NCBI RefSeq assembly: GCF_019263585.2
Contig: NZ_JADQDF010000001.1
Span: forward strand, 5,896,501-5,960,500
Direction: 5' to 3'
Length of the DNA: 64,000 bases
Source: Pseudonocardia oceani
GTDB lineage: Bacteria; Actinomycetota; Actinomycetes; Mycobacteriales; Pseudonocardiaceae
A model generated the notes under the pieces. That model was not told where the DNA came from. It did no database searches and worked only from the letters and a program-made list of their open reading frames with translations. Below, in pieces: positions 56,507 through 63,762 of this stretch; position 1 is the stretch's first letter; each line of letters opens with the position of its first letter. The position numbers were made by a program, and so were the translations under genes.

Positions 56507-57144
56507 GCGCGCCCCGGGCCACCCCGACACTGCGCACCTACGCCTTCGTCGACCGCATGCAGCCGCAGTGCGCGGCGCACATCGCCGCCACCAGCCCCGG
56601 CGACGTCCCGCTCGCCGGGATGGCGGAGCTCTACATCGAGATGGCCCCCGGCAACGAGGTGTTCCGCGCGGCCGACATCGCGCTCAAGGCCGCCGGCGTG
56701 CGGCCGGCGCTGCAGATCATCGAGCGCGAGTTCGGCCTGCTGGAGATCCACTCCGAGCAGCAGGCCGAGGTGCTGGCCTCCGGCCAGGCCGTGCTCGACG
56801 AGATGGGGCTGACCGAGGCCGACCGCCTCAAGCCGGTGATCGCGTCGACGCAGTTCATCACGAACGTGCACGCCTACCAGGCGCAGCTGCTCAACAAGTG
56901 GCGCAAGGGCTCGATGATGATGCCGGGCCAGAGCCTGTTCGTCATGGAGGTGGCCCCGGCCGCCTACATCGCCGTCGCCGCCAACGAGGCCGAGAAGGCC
57001 GCGAACATCACCGTGATCGAGCTCCGCGCCGTCGGCCGGTTCGGGCGGATGTTCCTCTCCGGCACCGAGAGCGAGGTGCAGACCGCCCGCGACGCCGCCG
57101 TCGCCGCGCTGGAGGGGATGCACGGGCGCGAGGCGGCGAGATGA
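56503..57144 (+). CDS. Tandem-domain BMC shell trimer (BMC-T, stacking type)
   Basis: This 213-residue protein contains two BMC domains in tandem: residues about 8-105 (RTYAFVDRMQPQCAAHIAAT to QAVLDEMGL) and 106-205 (KPVIASTQFITNVHAYQAQL to AVGRFGRMFLSG). Its sequence resembles the double-stacking BMC-T of Haliangium ochraceum, in which two trimers enclose a gated central pore. It would be the route for larger metabolites such as CoA or NAD. GTG 56503 overlaps the EutJ-like stop; its stop overlaps the next ATG. Confidence 0.88.
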   Translation: MSAPRATPTLRTYAFVDRMQPQCAAHIAATSPGDVPLAGMAELYIEMAPGNEVFRAADIALKAAGVRPALQIIEREFGLLEIHSEQQAEVLASGQAVLDEMGLTEADRLKPVIASTQFITNVHAYQAQLLNKWRKGSMMMPGQSLFVMEVAPAAYIAVAANEAEKAANITVIELRAVGRFGRMFLSGTESEVQTARDAAVAALEGMHGREAAR

Positions 57145-58415
57145 CGGTCGTGGGGGCCGCCGACGTCGACGCGGCCGCGGCACGCGGCGTCCTGCAGGTC
57201 GGCGCCCGCGACATCGTCACCCCGCTGGCGCGGGAGCGGGCCCGTGAGGCGGGGGTCGAGATCGTGGTCGCCACCCCGGGCGCCGCCGCCGCGGTGGCGG
57301 GGGACCGCGCCACGCCGTACCCGTCGTCCCCGGTACCGGCGTCCCCTGTCGCCCGGCCCGCCCCCGCGGCCGCGCGGGTCCGCGTGGAGGCGGCCCCGCC
57401 CCCGGTGCGCCCACCGTCGGGCGCGCTGTTCCGGCGCGGTGCGCCGCTGCCGCCCGCGGTCCGCCCGGGCGGGGCCGGCCCCGCCCGGGGAACGACCGGA
57501 CGGGTCGTCGTGGTCGGGGCGGGCAACGTCGGGACGATCACCGGGATGCGCCTGGCCGAGGCCGACGTGTTCGCCGAGGTGGTCCTGGTCGACATCGACG
57601 AGGGCCGGGCCGCGGGCGTCGCGCTGGACCTCACCCACACCGCCGCGCTGTGCGGGTTCGCCACCCGCGTACGCGGCGCGGGCACGGTCGAGGCGGCCGG
57701 GCCGGCCGACTACGTCGTCATCACCGCCGGGAAGGCCCGGCAGCCGGGGATGAGCCGCTCGGACCTGACCAGCACGAACGCGGCGATCGTGGGTGACGTC
57801 GCCGCGCGTGTAGCGGTCACCTCGCCGCACGCGGTGGTCGTCGTGGTCACCAACCCGCTCGACGAGATGACCCAGCACGCCTGGCGGGCGTCGGGCTTCC
57901 CCCCGGAGCGCGTGCTGGGGATGGCCGGCGTCCTGGACACCGCCCGCTTCCAGGCCCTGGCGGCGCTCGACGGCAGCGTCCGCGCCGACCGGGTCGAGGC
58001 GTGGGCGCTGGGCAGCCACGGCGAGGAGATGGTCATCCCGCTGTCCCGGGCCAGCGCCGACGGCCGCCCGCTGGGCCCCGGTGTCGACGCCGTCGTCGAC
58101 CGCGCCCGCGGATCGGGGGCGGAGGTCGTGGGGCTGTTGAGGTCGGGCAGCGCGTTCCTGGCGCCCGGCACGTCGGCGGCGCGGATGGTGCTGGCGATGG
58201 CGGCCGACAGCGGCGAGGTGATGCCCGCCGCGGTGCTGGCCGACGGCACCTACGGCATCCGCGACGTCTACGTCGGACTGCCCGCGCGGCTGGGCCGCGG
58301 CGGCGTCCGGGAGATCGTCGAGCTGGACCTGCTCCCCGACGAGCTCTCGGCGCTGCACGAGGCCGCCGAGCGGATCCGCGAGCGCGTCGGCCGGCCGGCC
58401 GGGGACGCGGCGTGA
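57141..58415 (+). CDS. Malate dehydrogenase fused to an N-terminal BMC-targeting-like domain
   Basis: This 424-residue protein has residues 1-55 resembling the segment LTPAARDxxRERGxEI seen in other BMC enzymes (here ARDIVTPLARERAREAGVEI), then a Pro/Ala/Arg-rich linker to about residue 115. From 117 it is an LDH/MDH fold: VVVVGAGNVGTITGMRLAEA, the substrate loop AGKARQPGMSRSDL, catalytic LDTARFQ and GSHGEEMV. Arg in the specificity position (KARQPGM) favours malate/oxaloacetate over lactate. It would recycle NADH from the aldehyde dehydrogenase inside the shell. ATG 57141 overlaps the BMC-T stop. Confidence 0.83.
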   Translation: MTVVGAADVDAAAARGVLQVGARDIVTPLARERAREAGVEIVVATPGAAAAVAGDRATPYPSSPVPASPVARPAPAAARVRVEAAPPPVRPPSGALFRRGAPLPPAVRPGGAGPARGTTGRVVVVGAGNVGTITGMRLAEADVFAEVVLVDIDEGRAAGVALDLTHTAALCGFATRVRGAGTVEAAGPADYVVITAGKARQPGMSRSDLTSTNAAIVGDVAARVAVTSPHAVVVVVTNPLDEMTQHAWRASGFPPERVLGMAGVLDTARFQALAALDGSVRADRVEAWALGSHGEEMVIPLSRASADGRPLGPGVDAVVDRARGSGAEVVGLLRSGSAFLAPGTSAARMVLAMAADSGEVMPAAVLADGTYGIRDVYVGLPARLGRGGVREIVELDLLPDELSALHEAAERIRERVGRPAGDAA

Positions 58416-58428
58416 GAGCGGCAGCGCG

Positions 58429-59463
58429 GTGAGGGCCGTCGTCTTCGCCGGCGACGGGCGGGTCAGCGTCGAGTCGGTGACCGACGCGGCGGTGGCCGAC
58501 CCCACCGACGCCGTCGTCCGGGTCCGGCGGGCCGCGGTCTGCGGCACCGACCTGCACACCGTCACCCACGCGGAGCACGTGCCGCGGGGCACGGTGCTCG
58601 GGCACGAGTTCGCGGGTGAGGTCGTCGAGGTCGGGCCGGCGGTGGTGGGCCACCGGGTCGGTGACCGCGTGGCGGGTGCCGACTTCACCGCCTGCGGCAC
58701 CTGCTGGTGGTGCCGGCGGGGCGACCACTGGGAGTGCGCGCAACGGCGGTTCTTCGGCACCGGTGCCGCGTTCGGCCCGGCCCTGGCCGGCGCCCAGGCG
58801 GAGCTGGTGCGCGTCCCGTTCGCCGACACGGTCCTGCGTCCGGTGCCCGCCGACGTCGACCTGGACGCCGCGGTGTTCCTCGGCGATACCCTCGCCACCG
58901 GCTACGCCGCCGTGCGGCGCTGCGGCCTGCGCCCCGGCGACACCGTCGCCGTGCTGGGCGGCGGCCCGGTCGGCCAGCTCACGAGCCTGGCTGCGCAGGC
59001 CTGCGGCGCCGGGGTCGTGGTGGTCGTCGAACCGGTCGACGGCCGACGGGCGCTCGCCGCGCGCGAGGGCGCGCTGGGCACCGACCCCGACGGGGCACGC
59101 GCGCTGGTCGAGCAGGTGACCGACGGCCGCGGCGCCGACGCGGTGATCGACGCGATCGGCGGCCCGCGCGGGCTCGACGCCGCGTTCGGGCTGGTCCGGC
59201 GGCGCGGCACCGTCGTCTCGGTGGGGGTGCACGCCGACCCGACCTGGGCGCTGCCGGTCGCGCGAGCGTTCGCCGACGAGCTGACGCTGCGGTTCGCCAT
59301 CGGCGACGTCATGCGCGACGGCGACGCACTGCTTGCCCTCGTGCGCTCCGGCGCCGTCGACCCGACCGTCGTCGCCTCCGAGACGGTCGCGCTCGACGAC
59401 GCCCCGGATGCGTACCGGCGGATGGCCGAGCGACGTACGCTCAAGTCGCTGATCGCGCTCTGA
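58429..59463 (+). CDS. Zinc-dependent alcohol dehydrogenase
   Basis: This 344-residue medium-chain dehydrogenase has catalytic zinc ligands in VCGTDLHTV and GHEFAGEVVEVG, the structural zinc cysteines CGTCWWCRRGDHWEC, and the Rossmann motif AVLGGGPVGQLTSLAAQACG. It would reduce the compartment aldehyde to alcohol with NADH, or oxidise an alcohol substrate. In many metabolosomes a different, iron-type alcohol dehydrogenase does this job. GTG 58429 is 13 bases after the malate dehydrogenase stop. The ribosome-binding site is weak. Confidence 0.85.
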   Translation: MRAVVFAGDGRVSVESVTDAAVADPTDAVVRVRRAAVCGTDLHTVTHAEHVPRGTVLGHEFAGEVVEVGPAVVGHRVGDRVAGADFTACGTCWWCRRGDHWECAQRRFFGTGAAFGPALAGAQAELVRVPFADTVLRPVPADVDLDAAVFLGDTLATGYAAVRRCGLRPGDTVAVLGGGPVGQLTSLAAQACGAGVVVVVEPVDGRRALAAREGALGTDPDGARALVEQVTDGRGADAVIDAIGGPRGLDAAFGLVRRRGTVVSVGVHADPTWALPVARAFADELTLRFAIGDVMRDGDALLALVRSGAVDPTVVASETVALDDAPDAYRRMAERRTLKSLIAL

Positions 59464-59483
59464 GCCCGGCGGAGGTGGGGTAG

Positions 59484-61646
59484 ATGACTGCGACCGAGCA
59501 CCGGCCCGTGCTGGATCTGAGCGCCGAGCGCGAGAGCATCGCGTCCCTGCTGCAGACCCTGCCCTCCGACGTCGCCGAGGCCGCCGGGCAGCTCGCCGGC
59601 CGGGCGTCGCTGCTCACCGGCACGCCCGTCACCGTCGCGGCGTGGACGGGCGAGCGGTGGACCGCGCTGGCCGGGTCCGGCACCGGGGTCGCCGGCCTGC
59701 CCCAGACCGGTCCGACGGCCGGCAGCTGCCGCGACCGCCTGGGCGTGCTCGCCGTCGACGACGGGTCGGTCGCGATCTGCTGGGACCCGGCCGTCCGGTG
59801 GGACCCGGAGTGGAAGAGCCTGCTGCGGCAGGCCTGCGCGTGGCTGTCGCTGCTGCTGGGCCGGCAGACGACCGCGGCCGAGATCGAGGCGGCCGGCGCC
59901 GAGGCCGGGGTCGTCCGCGACGTCGTGCGCCAGCTCCTGTCGGTGCGCGACGTCGACCGGCTGCTGCTCTCGATCGCCGAGCGCACGCTGGGGCTGCTCG
60001 ACGCCGACATCTGCGGCGTGATGCTGCGCGAGGGCGACGTCGTGCGGATGCGGTCGTGCGTGGGCAACCGCGTCGCGGAGACCGCGCGGCTGCAGATGCG
60101 CCGGGGCCAGGGCGTGGCCGGCCTCGTGTTCCTCACCGGCGAGCCGGCCAAGGTCGACTCCTACCTCGACGACGAGACCATCAGCGACGACTTCATGTCC
60201 CTGGCCGAGCGCGAGGAGACCCGCTCCGCGCTGGCCGTCCCGCTGCGCCTGCAGGGCGAGTTCATCGGCGTCCTCGAGGTGTGGCGGCGCCGCCGGTCGA
60301 TCTTCACCGAGCACGACACCCGCCGGATGGTCACGCTCGCCGACTTCGCCACCATCGCGATCGACAACGCCCGCCTGCACGACGAGCAGGCCGCGTCCAC
60401 CGCCGAGACCGAGCGCGCCCGCGACGCCCTGCAGCACCAGGTGGCCGTGCTCGACCACTCGTCGCGCCTGCAGCAGACCCTGCTGTCCACCGTCATCGAG
60501 GGCGGAGGGCTGCCCGCGATCGCCCGCACCGTCGCCACCGAGTTCGACTGCGAGGTCGGCGTCTACGGGCCGGACGGCACGATGATCGCCTCGCACACGG
60601 GCTACCAGGTCGTGGGCTCGCTGCCCGAGCGGCTCGCGTCGTCGGCGGGCCGGACGGGCGAGCGCGAGCAGTGGATCCGGCCCGTTTTCGCCGACGGCGA
60701 CCAGGTCGGCCGCGTCCTGCTCGTCCAGGGACGGCGGTCGGCCGAGATGATGGAGGCGGTCGCCGGGCAGGTGGCCATGGCCTGCTCCCTGGCGCTGCTG
60801 CGCCAGCGGGCGGCGAGCCGGGCCCGGTCCGAGGCGATCGAGCAGGTCCTCTGGGACCTCCTGCAGGGGCCGGTCGAGCACCGCGTCGCCGCCCGCACCC
60901 GGGCGCAGCAGCTCGGCGTCACCCTCACCGGGGCGCTGCGCGTGGTGCACGGCCAGATCGACAACGTCGAGGACCTCGCCGCGCAGGAGGGCTGGGACAC
61001 CTCGCAGACCGACCGGGTCCGGCGCGACGTCCTGCGCACCGTCCGCGCCCTCGACGACGGCCGCGGCCTGGCGCTGGCGAGCCTGCGCGGCGACCTGCTC
61101 GTCGCGGTCGCCGCCGACATCGACCGCACGGCGGTCAAGGACCTCGTCACGGCGTTCTCGTCGGCGGTGCACCGCCACCAGCCCGGCCTGCGGCTCACGT
61201 GGGGCGTGAGCCGGGAGCACCACGACGCCATCGAGCTGCCCAGCGCGCTGAACGAGGCCCGCACCGCGCTGTCGGCGGCGCGCCGCCTGGGCGGGCAGAA
61301 CGTTTTCCTCTACGAGGAGCTCGGCATCGTGCGGCTGCTGCTGGGCACCGGTGACGATCCCGACCTGCAGACCTTCATCGACGAGGTCACCGGGCCGCTG
61401 GTCGCCTACGACCGCGACAACGACGGCGCGCTCATCCGCACGCTGCGGGTCTTCTTCGAGTCCGACTGCTCGCAGCGCGTGGCGGCGGAGCGGCTGTTCA
61501 TCCACCACAAGACGCTGCGCTACCGGCTCGAGCGGATCCGCCAGCTCACCGGCCTGGACCTGAGCCGCCACGAGGACCGCATGCGGGCCGACTTCGCGCT
61601 GCGGCTGCTGCAGGTCAACCGGGCCGCCACAGACGAGACCGGCTGA
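59484..61646 (+). CDS. GAF-domain PucR/CdaR-family transcription regulator
   Basis: This 720-residue protein has an N-terminal segment of uncertain fold (1-130), a GAF domain at about 150-310 (RLLLSIAERTLGLLDADICG to ATIAIDNARLHDEQ), a second sensor-like region (about 330-450), a GGDEF-like linker (about 470-610) and the C-terminal PucR helix-turn-helix (about 650-712: CSQRVAAERLFIHHKTLRYR). The family activates catabolic operons in response to small ligands. The ATG at 59484 has GGAGGTG upstream. It is at the end of the BMC operon and is the natural candidate for binding the GGACAACGGG sites. Confidence 0.85.
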   Translation: MTATEHRPVLDLSAERESIASLLQTLPSDVAEAAGQLAGRASLLTGTPVTVAAWTGERWTALAGSGTGVAGLPQTGPTAGSCRDRLGVLAVDDGSVAICWDPAVRWDPEWKSLLRQACAWLSLLLGRQTTAAEIEAAGAEAGVVRDVVRQLLSVRDVDRLLLSIAERTLGLLDADICGVMLREGDVVRMRSCVGNRVAETARLQMRRGQGVAGLVFLTGEPAKVDSYLDDETISDDFMSLAEREETRSALAVPLRLQGEFIGVLEVWRRRRSIFTEHDTRRMVTLADFATIAIDNARLHDEQAASTAETERARDALQHQVAVLDHSSRLQQTLLSTVIEGGGLPAIARTVATEFDCEVGVYGPDGTMIASHTGYQVVGSLPERLASSAGRTGEREQWIRPVFADGDQVGRVLLVQGRRSAEMMEAVAGQVAMACSLALLRQRAASRARSEAIEQVLWDLLQGPVEHRVAARTRAQQLGVTLTGALRVVHGQIDNVEDLAAQEGWDTSQTDRVRRDVLRTVRALDDGRGLALASLRGDLLVAVAADIDRTAVKDLVTAFSSAVHRHQPGLRLTWGVSREHHDAIELPSALNEARTALSAARRLGGQNVFLYEELGIVRLLLGTGDDPDLQTFIDEVTGPLVAYDRDNDGALIRTLRVFFESDCSQRVAAERLFIHHKTLRYRLERIRQLTGLDLSRHEDRMRADFALRLLQVNRAATDETG

Positions 61647-61668
61647 GGCCTCACCGGGGGAGGTCTCA
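61644..61668. terminator. Hairpin over two convergent stop codons
   Basis: TGAGGCCTC and GAGGTCTCA pair (one G-U) around ACCGGGG. The first TGA is the regulator stop; the minus-strand stop of BMC-H copy 2 lies in the other arm. Confidence 0.45.
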
Positions 61669-61953
61669 GGAGGTCGGGGTGATCGCCTGGCCGAGCACGT
61701 CCTCGGTCTCGCCGTGCGGGCGGGCGATGATGTGGCTGGCGTACAGCTCGCCGACGCGCAGCGCGGCCGCCTTCCCGGCGTCCACCGCGGCGTTGACGGC
61801 GCCGACGTCGCCCCGCACGACGATCGAGACCTGCCCGTTGCGCAGGGTCCGGTAGCCCTCGATCTCCACGTTGGCCGCCTTCACCATCGCGTCGGCCGCC
61901 TCGATGGCCCCGACCAGGCCCTTGGTCTCGATGAAGCCCACAGCACCGGCCAC
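61666..61953 (-). CDS. BMC hexameric shell protein (BMC-H), copy 2
   Basis: This 95-residue BMC domain begins MAGAVGFIETKGLVGAIEAA and continues VEIEGYRTLRNGQVSIVVRG, then the C-terminal IIARPHGETEDVL. GTG 61953 is used because GGAGGGG lies seven bases upstream; a longer frame upstream has no BMC sequence. It lies outside the main operon, facing it, with its own operator-like inverted repeat at 62039-62067. Separate control of a second hexamer could change shell permeability. Confidence 0.92.
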   Translation of the reverse strand: MAGAVGFIETKGLVGAIEAADAMVKAANVEIEGYRTLRNGQVSIVVRGDVGAVNAAVDAGKAAALRVGELYASHIIARPHGETEDVLGQAITPTS

Positions 61954-62038
61954 GGTGATCCCCTCCGCCAGGGGCGCCCGGTGCGCCCGCGCTCTCCCCG
62001 ACGCTAGCCGTCGGGACCGCACGGGGGGCTGTCCTCGC

Positions 62039-62067
62039 GGGACAACGGGCGCCGCCCCCGTTGTCCC
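62039..62067. promoter_or_regulatory. GGGACAACGGG inverted repeat, operator copy 3
   Basis: GGGACAACGGG and CCCGTTGTCCC form a perfect 11-base inverted repeat around seven bases, 86 bases before the BMC-H copy 2 start and just after the TetR stop. It shares GGACAACGGG with copies 1 and 2. It could also act as the TetR gene's terminator. Confidence 0.55.
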
Positions 62068-62072
62068 GGGCG

Positions 62073-62615
62073 TCACGGCGTCCGCAGTCCGGCGGTGACC
62101 ATGTGGACGAGCAGCTCGTAGGTCTCCTCCAGGTCCTCACGGCGCTGGAACGCGCCCTCGATCTCCAGCACCGCGAACCCGTGCACGGCGGCGCGCAGGC
62201 AGCGGGCCGCGTGGATCGGGTCGAGGTCGTAGGCGCGCAGGGACGCCACCAGGACGTCGACCAGCCTCTCGCCGGCCTGCGCCCCGATCGGCGAGGGCGC
62301 CTGGTCGGCCGCCGCGTAGCGCTGCGGGTGCTCCCGCACGTACCCGCGCCACGCCGTCATCAGGGCGCGAACCGCTTCGTCGCCGGAGCGGCCCTGCACG
62401 ACGCCGCCGATGCGCTCGGTCAGCTCATCGACAAGCCGGACCGACAGCAGCGAGCGCAGCTCGGCCAGGTTGCGGACGTGCTTGTAGAGCGACGGCGTGG
62501 CGACGCCCGCGCGGGCGGCCACCGCCGCCAGCGTGAGCGCGGCGGCGCCCTCGTCGTCGACCAGGTCCAGGGCGATCTGCACGACCGCGTCCGCGGACAG
62601 CGTCGCCCTAGCCAC
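62073..62615 (-). CDS. TetR-family regulator (TetR/WHG C-terminal type)
   Basis: This 180-residue protein has the N-terminal HTH at about residues 9-50: IALDLVDDEGAAALTLAAVA then ARAGVATPSLYKHVRNL. The C-terminal ligand domain has AVRALMTAWRGYVREHPQRY and VHGFAVLEIEGAFQ, which fits the WHG subtype. It starts at GTG 62615, overlapping the alpha/beta-hydrolase gene by eight bases, so it is the second gene of a two-gene operon and probably represses it through the palindromes at 63461-63496. Confidence 0.87.
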   Translation of the reverse strand: MARATLSADAVVQIALDLVDDEGAAALTLAAVAARAGVATPSLYKHVRNLAELRSLLSVRLVDELTERIGGVVQGRSGDEAVRALMTAWRGYVREHPQRYAAADQAPSPIGAQAGERLVDVLVASLRAYDLDPIHAARCLRAAVHGFAVLEIEGAFQRREDLEETYELLVHMVTAGLRTP

Positions 62616-63444
62616 GGGCGTCGGCCCCGAGGAACGACAGGACGGCCGCCACCACCTCGGCCGGGAACTGCACGTGCGGGTAGTGGCCCGCCCCGTCGAT
62701 CACCTCGACGCAGCCCAGTCCCGGTGTCATGGCCGCCACGACGCCCTCGCCCTCGGCGCGCGCGTCGGTCCAGTCGGGGTCCAGCGAGCCCTCGATGATC
62801 AGGGTGGGGCAACGCACGTCGCCGAGCAGAGCGCCCGCGTCGGTGGGCGCGGAGGTGCCCATCGCGGCGAGCACCTTCATGCGGCCGGGCCGGCGCAGGT
62901 CGTCCTCGACGGCGGCGAGGTGCTCGGCGACACCGGCGGGCCGAGTGCCGGGGTAGGCGTGGTCGAGGTAGCGCATCCACAGCCCGACGCTGCGGAACAG
63001 CCCCGCGCCGACGAGCAGGGACATGCCGGTGCGGTAGCGGGCGTCGGTGACGAGGCCCCGCACATCGATCTTCTGCGCGCGCGTGAACGGGCTGATGCCG
63101 ACGATGGCGGTGACCAGGTCGGGCTCCTGCGCCGCGGCGATGGTGACGGCGCCGCCGGCGAAGGAGTGGCCGACGAGGACGGCCGGGCCCCCGAGGTGCC
63201 GCACGACGGCGAGCAGGTCGGCCGCCGAGTCGGTGCGGGTGTAGGACGCCCAGCCGGTGCTCGACGCGCCGTGCCCGCGCTGATCGACCGACGCGACGCG
63301 GTAGCCGGCACCCGCGAGCGCGGCCGCCATCTCGCCGAAGGCGGCCCGGTTGTCGCCCATGCCGTGGGCCAGGACGACCAGCGGCCCCTCGCCGACAACG
63401 TCGTAGGCGAGCCGGCCGCCGTCGCGCTCCAGGAACTCCGTCAT
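62608..63444 (-). CDS. Alpha/beta hydrolase
   Basis: This 278-residue enzyme has the oxyanion HGMGDNRAAF, the nucleophile elbow VGHSFAGGA with Ser, an acidic residue in IIEGSLDPDWTDARA and the catalytic His in VIDGAGHYPHVQF, so the triad is complete. It is a soluble esterase/lipase or C-C hydrolase type. ATG 63444 is chosen over ATG 63450 because GAGGAG is then correctly spaced. It is regulated, most likely, by the TetR encoded immediately downstream. The substrate is unknown. Confidence 0.85.
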   Translation of the reverse strand: MTEFLERDGGRLAYDVVGEGPLVVLAHGMGDNRAAFGEMAAALAGAGYRVASVDQRGHGASSTGWASYTRTDSAADLLAVVRHLGGPAVLVGHSFAGGAVTIAAAQEPDLVTAIVGISPFTRAQKIDVRGLVTDARYRTGMSLLVGAGLFRSVGLWMRYLDHAYPGTRPAGVAEHLAAVEDDLRRPGRMKVLAAMGTSAPTDAGALLGDVRCPTLIIEGSLDPDWTDARAEGEGVVAAMTPGLGCVEVIDGAGHYPHVQFPAEVVAAVLSFLGADARG

Positions 63445-63460
63445 GTCCATCCACTCCTCA

Positions 63461-63496
63461 GCTAACGTCTATAGCTAGAAAGCTAATGACATTAGC
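63461..63496. promoter_or_regulatory. Palindromic operator pair for the TetR operon
   Basis: GCTAATGACATTAGC (63482-63496) is a perfect palindrome around its central A, and GCTAACGTCTATAGC (63461-63475) is an imperfect copy. Both lie directly before the hydrolase ribosome-binding site in an unusually A+T-rich stretch. Confidence 0.65.
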
Positions 63497-63523
63497 CTCA
63501 GGAGTCAAGGCGTTCCCGGGAGG

Positions 63524-63724
63524 TCAGTCGTCGTCGACCGCCGGCTGGTGGCCCTGCGCGGCGGGAACGTCGACCTGCGGGCCTCCCGGCACCTCGGCCA
63601 TCGGCTCGACGCCGGCGGCCAGGTCGTCGGGCGGGGCCGACGGCGGCGAGGCGTGCTGGTCGTCGGCGGCGGCGCGGCGGTCGTCGTCGGTGCGGTCCTG
63701 GGGGTTCGTGTCGTCGGTGGTCAC
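63524..63724 (-). CDS. Small acidic disordered protein
   Basis: This 66-residue protein starts at GTG 63724 and reads MTTDDTNPQDRTDDDRRAAA followed by a Pro/Asp-rich region ending in DDD. It is low-complexity and probably disordered. There is no ribosome-binding site of note. The frame is open further upstream, but that part overlaps the next gene. Homologous small acidic proteins are common in actinobacteria without assigned roles. Confidence 0.4.
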   Translation of the reverse strand: MTTDDTNPQDRTDDDRRAAADDQHASPPSAPPDDLAAGVEPMAEVPGGPQVDVPAAQGHQPAVDDD

Positions 63725-63762
63725 GGTGCCGGCGTACCCACCGGCCCGGGCGGCCACCCGCG

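Noticed and set aside
62039..62067. Inverted repeat as only a terminator of the TetR gene
   Set aside because: Its half-site recurs at two other promoters of the same gene set, so an operator role is preferred, though both could hold.
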